A stretch of 29,271 nucleotides of DNA. It comes from CAYQQQ01 sp964420125. Lineage in GTDB: Bacteria > Actinomycetota > Acidimicrobiia > Acidimicrobiales > Microtrichaceae. The stretch is from the NCBI GenBank assembly GCA_964420125.1, contig CAYQQQ010000038.1, positions 1 through 29,271 on the forward strand. Reading direction: 5' to 3'. Under the pieces are notes generated by a model. The model was given only the letters and a program-made list of their open reading frames with translations. It did no database searches and had not been told where the DNA came from. Positions 13,905 through 22,517 of this stretch are shown piece by piece (the first letter of the stretch is position 1; every line of letters starts with the position of its first letter). The translations under genes and the position numbers were made by a program.

Positions 13905-16247
13905 ATGTGGTTCTTCACCCACGTCTGGATCGTCCCGGCGCTCATGGCGCTGTCGTTCCTGCTCATCCTGTTCTTCGGCAAGCGGCTGCCGAAGAAGGGT
14001 GCGGAGATCGGCATCGCCGCGGTGGGCATCGCCTTCGTGTTCGCGCTGCTGACCGCCGGCAGCTGGTTCGTCCGCATCAACGACCACGGCGAGGCCGGTG
14101 GCGAGGGGGAGCACGCGTCGGCGACGGCGGACGAGCCCGATGGCGCGCTGCTCCTCGAGGAGGCCGCGGCCCTCGACGACGTGGAGCACGGCTGCTCCCG
14201 AGTGGTCGACGAGCTCCACTCCGGCGTGCTCGGCGAGGAGGAGGCCACCCACTCGGGCCACGGCGAAGGCGCCGCGGGCCTGTCCTCCGGCGAGTCCGCC
14301 GCCGTTGATCTCTCCGCTGCCCGCCGGGCAGAGAGCACGGCCGCTTCCACGGAAGGGGAGGGGCATTCCCCCACCCGGCCGGTGGTGCGGTGCCTGAACT
14401 GGTTCCCGATCGGAGCCGAGGGCGGCGCGCTGATCACGATCGGCACGATGGTCGACGGCCAGTCGGTGTTCATGCTGGTGGTCGTCACGTTGATCTCGCT
14501 GCTGGTGCACGTGTACTCCACCGACTACGTGCACGGCGACCGCCGCTACACCCACTACTTCGCCTTCCTCAGCCTCTTCACCGCCTCGATGCTGTTCTTC
14601 GTGCTCTCCCAGAGCACGATCCAGATGATCGTGGGCTGGGAGCTGGTGGGCGTGTGCTCGTTCGTGCTGATCGGGCACTGGTGGGAGGAGAAGCCCAACT
14701 CCAACGCGGCGTTGAAGGCGTTCCTCACCAACCGCGTCGGCGACATGGGCCTCCTGGTGGGGATGTCGGTGCTCTTCTTCGCGGCGGGCCAGTCGTTCTC
14801 CATCCTCGACATCAACATCGGTGCCAACGAAGGCGAGATCTCCCACTCGCTGCTGCTGCTGGCGTCCTGCTGCCTGATCGCCGCGGTGATGTCGAAGTCG
14901 GGCCAGTTCATCCTGCACACCTGGCTCCCCGACGCCATGGCGGGCCCCACGCCGGTCTCCGCCCTGATCCACGCCGCCACGATGGTGGTGGCGGGCATCT
15001 ACCTGGTGGCCCGGCTGTACCCGGTGTTCTTCGAGGGCCTCTCCATCGCCGGCTCCTCGGTCAACCTGCTGGCGCTGGTCGGCGCGGTCACCGCCATGTT
15101 CGGGGCGATGCTCGCCTTCGTGCAGAACGACATCAAGAAGGTGCTGGCCTACTCGACGGTCTCCCAGCTGGGGTTCATGGTCACCGCCCTCGGCGTGGGC
15201 GCCTGGACCGCCGCCATGTTCCACCTCTTCACCCACGCCATGTTCAAGGCGTGCCTGTTCCTTGGTGCCGGCTCGATGAGCCACGCCTGCCACCACAGCT
15301 TCGACATGGTGAAGGACTACGGCGGGCTCAGGAAGCACATGCCGCGCACGTTCTGGACCTACATCATCGCCACGGGCGCCCTGGCGGGGATCTTCCCGCT
15401 GTCGGGCTTCTGGTCCAAGGACGAGATCCTGGCGGGCCACGGCTCCTTGTTCAGCGAGGGCGCCAACGGCACCTACCACGTCATGTTGGTGATGCTCATC
15501 ATCGGTGCCTTCTGCACGGCCGCCTACATGACCCGCACCGTCTGGTACTCGTTCTTCGGCGAGTACCGCGGGCACGGCACGCCGCACGAGTCGGGTCCGC
15601 GCATCACGATCCCGCTCATCATCCTGGCCACCGCCGGCGCCCTGTTCGGCTTCTTCAACATCCCCGCCGCCATCGGGCCGATCGACTTCCCCGACGGCAT
15701 ACACCTGCAGTTCGAGAAGTTCGTGGAGCCCGTCGGCCTCTACTTCCCGGCCATCAGCCACGCCGAGTTCAACATCCCGCTGGCGATCTTCTCCTTCGGG
15801 GTGGCACTGGCGGGCATCGGCCTCACCTACCTCTACTACTGGAGGGGTGGCCTGAAGGCGCTGCACGGCCTCGCCGAGCGCAACCGCCTGGCCGGCTGGG
15901 GCAAGGACGTGCTGGTCAACAAGTACTGGTTCGACTGGCTCTACACCGACGTCATCGTCGGCTTCGTGAAGGGCCCGCTGGCCCGGGCCGCCAACTGGTT
16001 CAACAAGAAGGTCCTGGACGGGATCGTCGACGGCGCCGGGAAGACCGCGGTGGCGACCGGCAACTTCGTGTACGACAAGATCGACCAGACGGTCGTGGAC
16101 GGCGCCGTGAACGGCGCCGGCGTGACAGCGTCCGAATCGGGCGGCATCCTTCGCCACCTGCAGTCGGGCCGTATCCAGCAGTATGCAGCGCTGTTCTTCG
16201 CTGCAGCCGCCCTCTTGGCCGGCGTGTTCGTCGTGGCCATCGGCTGA
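13905..16247 (+). CDS. nuoL: NADH-quinone oxidoreductase subunit L (second operon), with a 100-residue acidic insertion
   Basis: NuoL, the distal pump subunit, 780 residues against the usual 610-660. The core residues are present: Glu246 in IVGWELVGVCSFVLIGHWW, Lys331 in AAVMSKSGQFILHTWLPDAM, QNDIKKVLAYSTVSQLG, and GFWSKDEILAG. The extra length is mainly residues 61-160, between the second helix and the RCLNWFPIG strand. It is a hydrophilic stretch rich in Glu, Gly, Ser and His with no obvious domain (DEPDGALLLEEAAAL, EEEATHSGHGEG). By topology it should face the positive side of the membrane, like the beta-hairpin loop it extends. The C-terminal lateral helix (TYLYYWRGGLKALHGLAER) and last helix are present. 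ATG 13905 lies 9 bases after nuoK. Confidence 0.95.
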   Translation: MWFFTHVWIVPALMALSFLLILFFGKRLPKKGAEIGIAAVGIAFVFALLTAGSWFVRINDHGEAGGEGEHASATADEPDGALLLEEAAALDDVEHGCSRVVDELHSGVLGEEEATHSGHGEGAAGLSSGESAAVDLSAARRAESTAASTEGEGHSPTRPVVRCLNWFPIGAEGGALITIGTMVDGQSVFMLVVVTLISLLVHVYSTDYVHGDRRYTHYFAFLSLFTASMLFFVLSQSTIQMIVGWELVGVCSFVLIGHWWEEKPNSNAALKAFLTNRVGDMGLLVGMSVLFFAAGQSFSILDINIGANEGEISHSLLLLASCCLIAAVMSKSGQFILHTWLPDAMAGPTPVSALIHAATMVVAGIYLVARLYPVFFEGLSIAGSSVNLLALVGAVTAMFGAMLAFVQNDIKKVLAYSTVSQLGFMVTALGVGAWTAAMFHLFTHAMFKACLFLGAGSMSHACHHSFDMVKDYGGLRKHMPRTFWTYIIATGALAGIFPLSGFWSKDEILAGHGSLFSEGANGTYHVMLVMLIIGAFCTAAYMTRTVWYSFFGEYRGHGTPHESGPRITIPLIILATAGALFGFFNIPAAIGPIDFPDGIHLQFEKFVEPVGLYFPAISHAEFNIPLAIFSFGVALAGIGLTYLYYWRGGLKALHGLAERNRLAGWGKDVLVNKYWFDWLYTDVIVGFVKGPLARAANWFNKKVLDGIVDGAGKTAVATGNFVYDKIDQTVVDGAVNGAGVTASESGGILRHLQSGRIQQYAALFFAAAALLAGVFVVAIG

Positions 16248-16264
16248 GAGACGAGGGAGACGAG

Positions 16265-17791
16265 ATGACTGACTTCCTGAACGACTGGGGACTGATCCTC
16301 ATCACCTTCGTGCCGCTGGCCGGCGCCCTGGTGATGATGGCCGTGCCGAAGCAGTCCGAGGAGACCCACAAGCTGATCGCGCTGGTCGCCTCGGGGATCG
16401 CCCTGGTGCTGGGGATCCTGCTGCTGGTCGAGTTCGACACCGGCGAGGGCCTGCAGTTCGTGGTGGACCACGAGTGGATCCCGCTCATCAACTCCAGCTT
16501 CATCCTGGGACTCGACGGGATCTCCCTGCCGCTGCTGCTGCTGACGGTGCTGGTGGTGCCGCTGGTGGTGATCTACAGCTGGAACCACATCCCCGACCCC
16601 GGCAACCCCAAGGCCTTCCTGGCGCTGATTCTGATCCTCGAGACCGGCATGATCGGCTCGTTCGTCGCCCAGGACCTCATCTTGTTCTTCGTCTTCTTCG
16701 AGGTCGTCCTGCTGCCGATGTACTTCATGATCGGCGTGTGGGGCGGCCCGGAGCGCAAGTACGCGTCGATCAAGTTCTTCCTCTACACGCTGTTCGGCTC
16801 GGCGCTGATGATCGTCAGCTTCGTGGCGCTGTACTTCTTCGCCGCCGAGCAGACCTTCGACATGCGGGTCCTCGGGGAGCTCGGAGGCGTGGGCATCGCC
16901 CGCAGCACCCAGATCCTGATCTTCGGCGGCATGTTCATGGGCTTCGGCATCAAGGTGCCCATGTTCCCGTTCCACACCTGGCTGCCCGACGCCCACACCC
17001 AGGCGCCCACCCAGGGCTCGGTGATCCTGGCCGCCGTGCTGCTGAAGCTCGGCACCTACGGCTTCGTGCGCATCGCCCTGCCGTTCCTGCCCGAGGGTGC
17101 CCAGGCCTGGGCACCGGTCATCGCCGTGCTGGCGGTGATCGGCATCATCTACGGTGCGCTCGGCTGCCTGGCCCAGTCCGACATGAAGCGGCTGATCGCC
17201 TTCTCGTCGGTGGCCCACATGGGCTTCGTGATGCTGGGGATCGCCACCCTCACCGACTTCGGCATCAACGCCGCCGTGTTCGGCATGGTGGCCCACGGGC
17301 TCATCACCGGCATGCTGTTCTTCCTCGCCGGCTCCGTGAAGGAGCGGTACCACACCCTCGAGATCGGCCGACTGGGCGGCCTGCTGGTGCAGGCACCGAA
17401 GATGGGCTGGATCCTGGGGTTCTGCGCCATGGCGTCCCTCGGCCTGCCCGGCCTCGCCGGCTTCTGGGGTGAGTTCCCGGCGATCCTCGCCTCGTGGGAC
17501 CCCGCCCCGATGCTCAGCGAACCCCTCTTCCGCACCCTGATGGTGATCTCGGCGCTGGGCACCGTGCTGGCGGCCGGCTACCTGCTGTGGCTCTACCAGC
17601 GCACCGCCTTCGGCACCCCCACCGAGGAGTTCGCCTCGGACCCCCACATCCACGACGTGACCACCCCGGAGTGGATCGCCTGGGTGCCGCTGCTGATCCT
17701 CATCGTGGTGCTGGGCTTCCTGCCGAGCCTCATCTTCGACATGACCAATCCTGCGGCGACCGCCATCGCCGCAGCGGCCGCAGGAGCCTGA
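16265..17791 (+). CDS. nuoM: NADH-quinone oxidoreductase subunit M (second operon)
   Basis: 508 residues, the normal NuoM length. Glu146 in FFVFFEVVLLPMYFMIG and Lys230 in GFGIKVPMFPFHTWLPDAH mark the proton channel. AQSDMKRLIAFSSVAHMGF is the expected TM12 region. The ATG at 16265 is preceded by the purine-rich GAGGGAGACGAG, a plausible ribosome site, and lies 17 bases after the nuoL stop. It is clearly homologous to, but well diverged from, the first operon's NuoM (for example PERKYASIKFFLYT against GRRVYAATKFFLFT), so the two operons are not a recent duplication. Confidence 0.96.
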   Translation: MTDFLNDWGLILITFVPLAGALVMMAVPKQSEETHKLIALVASGIALVLGILLLVEFDTGEGLQFVVDHEWIPLINSSFILGLDGISLPLLLLTVLVVPLVVIYSWNHIPDPGNPKAFLALILILETGMIGSFVAQDLILFFVFFEVVLLPMYFMIGVWGGPERKYASIKFFLYTLFGSALMIVSFVALYFFAAEQTFDMRVLGELGGVGIARSTQILIFGGMFMGFGIKVPMFPFHTWLPDAHTQAPTQGSVILAAVLLKLGTYGFVRIALPFLPEGAQAWAPVIAVLAVIGIIYGALGCLAQSDMKRLIAFSSVAHMGFVMLGIATLTDFGINAAVFGMVAHGLITGMLFFLAGSVKERYHTLEIGRLGGLLVQAPKMGWILGFCAMASLGLPGLAGFWGEFPAILASWDPAPMLSEPLFRTLMVISALGTVLAAGYLLWLYQRTAFGTPTEEFASDPHIHDVTTPEWIAWVPLLILIVVLGFLPSLIFDMTNPAATAIAAAAAGA

Positions 17792-17797
17792 TCCCCG

Positions 17798-19318
17798 GTG
17801 CTCGCCACCCTCGTCCAGACCGCAGCGGAGACCTTCGACACCCCGACGGTCGACTGGCACGCGCTCGCACCGGAGATCGTGCTGGTGGGGACCATGGTGG
17901 TGCTCGTGCTCGCCGACGCCGTCGGCCTCGACCGCTCCCGCTCGTTCATGTCGGCGCTGGCGGGCCTCGGCCTGATCGGTGCGCTGATCCCGCTGGCCAC
18001 GTTGGCGGCCGACGGCTCGGTGCGGGTGATGTTCGACGGCTCCTACGTGGTCGACTCCATGGCACTGGTGCTCAAGGCGCTGTTCCTCGTGTCCGCGTAC
18101 CTGGTGGTCCTGCTGTCGATCAACTACGTCGCCGAAGGGGACTACTGGGAGTCCGAGTACTACACGCTGCTGGTGTGCTCCGTGCTCGGCATGACGGTGA
18201 TGGCCTCCAGCCGTGACCTCATCGGCATCTTCGTGGCACTCGAGCTGCTGTCGATCCCCGCCTACATGCTGGCCGCCTGGCGCAAGGGCGACGAGCGCTC
18301 CAACGAGGCGGGCATGAAGTACTACCTGATGGGCGTGTTCGCCTCGGCCATCCTGCTGTACGGGATGTCGCTGGTCTACGGCATGGGTGGCTCCACCCAG
18401 CTGGTGGCGATCGGGGAGCGGCTGTCCTCGTTGGGCACCGACGGCGTCCCGGTGGTCACCCTGGCGCTGCTGTTCACGATCATCGGCTTCGGGTTCAAGG
18501 TGTCCGCCGTGCCCTTCCACGTGTGGGCGCCCGACACCTACGAGGGCGCACCCACCCCGGTGACCGCCTACCTGGCGGTGGCCTCGAAGGCCGCTGGCTT
18601 CGTGGCGCTGATCCAGGTGACGTGGTTCTGCTTCGCCGTCGGCGGCCGCTACGACGTGTTCCAACCGGTGTTCTTCGTGCTGTCGGTGGCCTCGATGACC
18701 GTGGGCAACCTCATCGCCCTGCGCCAGTCGAACGTGGTGCGGATGCTCGCCTACTCGGGCATCGCCCAGGCCGGCTTCATGCTGGCGCCGTTCGTCGTGG
18801 TGGAGTCGTCCCCGGCTCGCGCCCTGCAGGCGGTCGTGGCGTACCTGGTGATCTACGCCGCCATGAACCTCGGCGCCTTCGCCGTCATCATCGCCATCGC
18901 CCGTCGCACCGGCTCTGCCGAGATCGACGACCTGGGCGGGCTGTTCCAGTACATGCCGGGGCTCACGGTGGCCTTCACGGTGTTCCTCGCCTCGCTGATC
19001 GGCATCCCTCCGCTGGGCGGGTGGTTCGCCAAGTTCGGTGTGTTCTCGGTGCTCGTCTCCGCGGACTCCGGACTCGGCTGGACGCTGGCCATCGTGATGG
19101 CGGTCAACACCGCCATCGCGGCGTACTACTACCTCAAGGTGGCCCGCTCGATGTGGTTCGACGACGTGCCCGCCGGCGCCGACACCGCCCCGATGCGCGT
19201 GCCGTCGCCGCTCGTGGCTGCGGTGGTCGTGGCCTTCGGGCTCACCGTCCTGTTCGGGGTGCTGCCCGGGACGATCAGCGACATCACCAACTTCACGCCC
19301 ATGGCCTTCGGGGGCTGA
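17798..19318 (+). CDS. nuoN: NADH-quinone oxidoreductase subunit N (second operon)
   Basis: 506 residues with the NuoN pattern: Glu149 in IFVALELLSIPAYMLAA, FGFKVSAVPFHVWAPDTYEG, RQSNVVRMLAYSGIAQAGFM, and a late GGWFAKFGVFSVL. It starts with GTG 17798, 6 bases after the nuoM stop. It ends the second nuo cluster; the following gene begins 23 bases later on the same strand. The usual Lys in the QxxxKR segment is Val here (SNVVRML), whereas the first operon's NuoN keeps it (TNVKRIL). Confidence 0.95.
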   Translation: MLATLVQTAAETFDTPTVDWHALAPEIVLVGTMVVLVLADAVGLDRSRSFMSALAGLGLIGALIPLATLAADGSVRVMFDGSYVVDSMALVLKALFLVSAYLVVLLSINYVAEGDYWESEYYTLLVCSVLGMTVMASSRDLIGIFVALELLSIPAYMLAAWRKGDERSNEAGMKYYLMGVFASAILLYGMSLVYGMGGSTQLVAIGERLSSLGTDGVPVVTLALLFTIIGFGFKVSAVPFHVWAPDTYEGAPTPVTAYLAVASKAAGFVALIQVTWFCFAVGGRYDVFQPVFFVLSVASMTVGNLIALRQSNVVRMLAYSGIAQAGFMLAPFVVVESSPARALQAVVAYLVIYAAMNLGAFAVIIAIARRTGSAEIDDLGGLFQYMPGLTVAFTVFLASLIGIPPLGGWFAKFGVFSVLVSADSGLGWTLAIVMAVNTAIAAYYYLKVARSMWFDDVPAGADTAPMRVPSPLVAAVVVAFGLTVLFGVLPGTISDITNFTPMAFGG

Positions 19319-19341
19319 TCCCCGGGGGGGTCGGCGTCGCC

Positions 19342-20499
19342 GTGTCCGTGCCCCCGGTGCTGGCGGAGCGGATCCGCACCGACGGCCCCGTGTCCTTCGC
19401 GGAGTACATGGAGCTCGCCCTGTACGAGCCGCACGTCGGGTTCTTCTCCCGGGGAGCCGGTGCCGGCCGGGGCGGGGGCGACTTCCTGACCAGCGCGGAA
19501 GTGGGTCCGCTGTTCGGCGCGATGGTGGCCACGTGGCTGGACGGGGTGTGGGACCGCCTCGGCCGGCCGGATCCGTTCGTGGTGCACGAGGCGGGTGCCG
19601 GGCGGGGCGCGTTGGCCCTGGCGGTGCGCGCCGCCGGAGCGCGTTGCGCCCCCTGCCTGCACTACGTGATGGTCGAGCGCAGCGACGCGCTGCGCGAGGC
19701 CCAGAGCCGTCACCTCGATCCCGTTGCTCTCACCGCGCCGCTCCTGGCGTTGCAGGGAGGTGGTCCGCAGTTCTCCAGTGCCGCCGAGCTGCCGTCGGGT
19801 CCGCTGCGGGGGGCCGTGGTCGCCAACGAGCTGCTCGACAACCTCCCGTGCCGGCTCGTGGAGCTCGGTGACGACGGCTGGTCGGAGGTGAAGGTGGCGC
19901 TCGGGCCGAACGGCGAGCTGCGCGAGGTGCGAGGACCGCTCACCGGCGCGATGGCCCGTCGTTGCGAGGCGCTCGCGCCCGACGCCGCTCCCGGGGCGCG
20001 CGTGCCGTTGCAGGAGGAGGCCCACGCCTGGGTGAGCAGCGTGCTCGAGCGGCTGGAGGGCGAGCTCCTGGTGTTCGACTACGGTGCCGCCACCTCGGAG
20101 ATGGCGGAGCGACCTGTGCAGGACTGGTTGCGCACCTACCGGAACCATCGCCGCGGGGGACCCGTGCTGTCCGATCCGGGCTCTCAGGACGTGACCGTGG
20201 AGGTGGCCCTCGACCAGCTGCCCACTCCGTGGAGCGTGCGCCGTCAGCGAGAGTGGCTGGTGGACCACGGGTTGGAGGCCATGGTGGCCGAGGCTCGACG
20301 CGAGTGGTCCGAGCGCGCCGCGATCGGCGACCTGCGTGCCCTGCGTGCACGCAGCGTGCCCCGCGAGGCCGAGGCGCTGTGCGATCCGGGAGGCCTTGGT
20401 GCTTTCTGGGCGCTCGAATGGCGATCCCACGCCGCCGGGCCGGGGGGGCCCGGCGGTTACGATCCCCGGGGGACGACACAGGAGAGCAACGAGCCATGA
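19342..20499 (+). CDS. MidA/NDUFAF7-family SAM-dependent methyltransferase
   Basis: 385 residues. Family blocks in order: EYMELALYEPHVGFFSRG and the following GGGDFLTSAEVGPLFG (about 21-59), SAM-binding motif I HEAGAGRGALALAV (82-95), the acidic end of the second strand in MVERSDALREAQ, ANELLDNLPCRLVEL (161-175) and VFDYG (244-248). This is the DUF185/MidA family, whose mitochondrial member NDUFAF7 symmetrically dimethylates an Arg of NDUFS2 (NuoD) during complex I assembly. Position right behind nuoN, in the same direction, fits an assembly or modification role for the second complex, though many bacteria carry MidA homologues of unproven function. GTG 19342, 19348 and 19357 are all possible starts. 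The stop overlaps the next ATG by 4 bases. Confidence 0.85.
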   Translation: MSVPPVLAERIRTDGPVSFAEYMELALYEPHVGFFSRGAGAGRGGGDFLTSAEVGPLFGAMVATWLDGVWDRLGRPDPFVVHEAGAGRGALALAVRAAGARCAPCLHYVMVERSDALREAQSRHLDPVALTAPLLALQGGGPQFSSAAELPSGPLRGAVVANELLDNLPCRLVELGDDGWSEVKVALGPNGELREVRGPLTGAMARRCEALAPDAAPGARVPLQEEAHAWVSSVLERLEGELLVFDYGAATSEMAERPVQDWLRTYRNHRRGGPVLSDPGSQDVTVEVALDQLPTPWSVRRQREWLVDHGLEAMVAEARREWSERAAIGDLRALRARSVPREAEALCDPGGLGAFWALEWRSHAAGPGGPGGYDPRGTTQESNEP

Positions 20500-22505
20500 C
20501 CGACTCGCCCACCATCGAGGACTACTACCACGAGGAGCGGACCTTCCCGCCCCCGGCGGACTTCGCGGCGGCGGCCCTCTACTCCGATCCGGCGATCTAC
20601 GAACAGGCCGAGGCCGACGTCGAGGGGTTCTGGGCAGCGCAGGCTCGCGAGCTGGTCAGCTGGCACGAGCCGTTCCAGACCACCTTGGAGTGGGAGGAGC
20701 CCTTCGCCAAGTGGTTCGTGGGCGGGAAGCTCAACGTCTCCTACAACTGCCTCGATCGCCACGTCGAGGCCGGCCGGGGCGACAAGGTCGCCTTCCACTT
20801 CGAAGGGGAGCCTGGCGACACCCGCACCATCACCTACGCCGAGCTGTTGGAGGAGGTGGAGCGCTTCGCCGTCGCGCTGCGGTGGCTGGGTGTGGAGACG
20901 GGCGACCGGGTGTGCATCTACATGCCGATGATCCCCGAGACCGTGGTGGCGATGCTGGCCTGCACCCGCATCGGCGCGGCCCACAGCCTGGTCTTCGGTG
21001 GCTTCTCCCCCGACTCGCTGATCGACCGCATCAACGACGCCGGCGCGGTGGTGGTCATCACCGCGGACGGCGGCTACCGGCGGGGAGCGCCCTTCCTGTT
21101 GAAGCCCAACGTCGACGAGGCGCTGGCCGCCTGCCCCACGGTGCGCTCGGTGGTCGTCGCCGACCGCTGCGGCGGCGGCGGCATCGAGATGCTCAGCGGT
21201 CGCGACCACTGGTGGGACGACGCCGTCACCGACGCCGTGTCCGAGCGGGGCCCTCGCTGCCCTCCGGTGTGGGTCGACTCCGAGCACCTGCTGTACCTGC
21301 TCTACACCTCGGGCACCACAGCCAAGCCCAAGGGGATCATGCACACCACCGCCGGCTACCTGGTGCAGGTGGCGTGGACCCATCGGGCGGTCTTCGACCT
21401 GCGGGCCGACACCGACGTGTACTGGTGCGCAGCCGACGTCGGCTGGGTGACCGGCCACAGCTACATCGTGTACGGGCCGCTCTGCAACGGTGCCACCTCC
21501 GTGCTCTACGAGGGCACCCCTGACACCCCCCGTGAGCACGAGCGGAACGTGGACCAGTCGCAGTGGCCGAAGGACCGGCTGTGGGACATCGTCGAGCGCT
21601 ACGGCGTGACGCAGCTGTACACGGCCCCCACCGCCATCCGTACCTTCATGAAGTGGGGCGACCTCTGGCCCGACGGGCACGACCTGTCGTCGCTGCGCGT
21701 GCTGGGCACGGTGGGCGAGCCCATCAACCCCGAGGCCTGGATGTGGTACCACCGCCACATCGGCGGCGGCCGGTGCCCGATCGTGGACACGTGGTGGCAG
21801 ACCGAGACGGGTGCGCAGATGCTGAGCCCCCTGCCCGGCATCACCTCCACCAAGCCCGGCTCGGCCTGCGGGCCGCTCCCCGGCATCGGCGTGGAGCTGG
21901 TCGACGACCACGGCGACCGGGTCGACCACGGTGGCGGCTACCTCACACTCACCCGCCCGTGGCCGGCGATGCTGCGGGGGATCTGGGGTGATCCCGATCG
22001 CTACGTCGACACCTACTGGTCCCGCTTCCCAGGCCGCTACTTCGCGGGCGACGGCGCCAAGATCGACGAGGACGGCTTCATCTGGGTGCTGGGCCGGGTC
22101 GACGACGTGATGAACGTGTCCGGGCACCGCATCTCCACCACCGAGGTCGAGTCCGCCCTGGTCGACCATCCGGCGGTGGCGGAGGCGGCGGTGGTCGGTG
22201 CCAGCGACGACACGACCGGCCAGGCCATCGTCGGCTACGTCATCCTCCGGGGCGGCGTGGAGGCCGATGACGCGCTCCGGGAGGAGATCCGAGGGCACGT
22301 GGCCAAGAAGCTCGGCGCCATCGCCCGGCCCCGGGCGGTGATCGTGGTGCCGGATCTGCCGAAGACCCGTTCGGGCAAGATCATGCGGCGGCTGCTGCGC
22401 GACGTGGTGGAGGGGCGTGAGCTGGGTGACACCACCACCCTGGCGGACGCCTCCGTGGTGGAGGCCATCCGGGCCCGGGCGTCCTCGGCGAGCGACGAGG
22501 ACTGA
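20496..22505 (+). CDS. acsA: Acetyl-CoA synthetase (AMP-forming)
   Basis: 669 residues, the usual length. It activates acetate to acetyl-CoA through acetyl-AMP in the cytoplasm. Motifs: the P-loop-like YTSGTTAKPKG (270-280, with Ala where Gly is common), WWQTETG, YFAGDGAKIDEDGFIWVLGRVDDVMNVSGHR split over the hinge (keep in mind A8), and the catalytic Lys628 in PKTRSGKIMRR, which is the site acetylated by Pat-type enzymes in other bacteria. The N-terminal ACAS segment is present. ATG 20496 overlaps the methyltransferase stop (ATGA); AGGAG lies about 11 bases upstream. Co-transcription with midA and probably the nuo genes is inferred from spacing. Confidence 0.93.
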   Translation: MTDSPTIEDYYHEERTFPPPADFAAAALYSDPAIYEQAEADVEGFWAAQARELVSWHEPFQTTLEWEEPFAKWFVGGKLNVSYNCLDRHVEAGRGDKVAFHFEGEPGDTRTITYAELLEEVERFAVALRWLGVETGDRVCIYMPMIPETVVAMLACTRIGAAHSLVFGGFSPDSLIDRINDAGAVVVITADGGYRRGAPFLLKPNVDEALAACPTVRSVVVADRCGGGGIEMLSGRDHWWDDAVTDAVSERGPRCPPVWVDSEHLLYLLYTSGTTAKPKGIMHTTAGYLVQVAWTHRAVFDLRADTDVYWCAADVGWVTGHSYIVYGPLCNGATSVLYEGTPDTPREHERNVDQSQWPKDRLWDIVERYGVTQLYTAPTAIRTFMKWGDLWPDGHDLSSLRVLGTVGEPINPEAWMWYHRHIGGGRCPIVDTWWQTETGAQMLSPLPGITSTKPGSACGPLPGIGVELVDDHGDRVDHGGGYLTLTRPWPAMLRGIWGDPDRYVDTYWSRFPGRYFAGDGAKIDEDGFIWVLGRVDDVMNVSGHRISTTEVESALVDHPAVAEAAVVGASDDTTGQAIVGYVILRGGVEADDALREEIRGHVAKKLGAIARPRAVIVVPDLPKTRSGKIMRRLLRDVVEGRELGDTTTLADASVVEAIRARASSASDED

Positions 22506-22517
22506 CGGGCGCCGCGC

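Noticed and set aside
1322..16247. Recent duplication or gene conversion between the two nuo operons, suggested by matching stretches such as the DAMAGPTPVSALIHAATMV coding region in both nuoL genes
   Set aside because: The shared stretches encode universally conserved motifs and differ at synonymous positions. The rest of the proteins, including insertions and tails, is well diverged.
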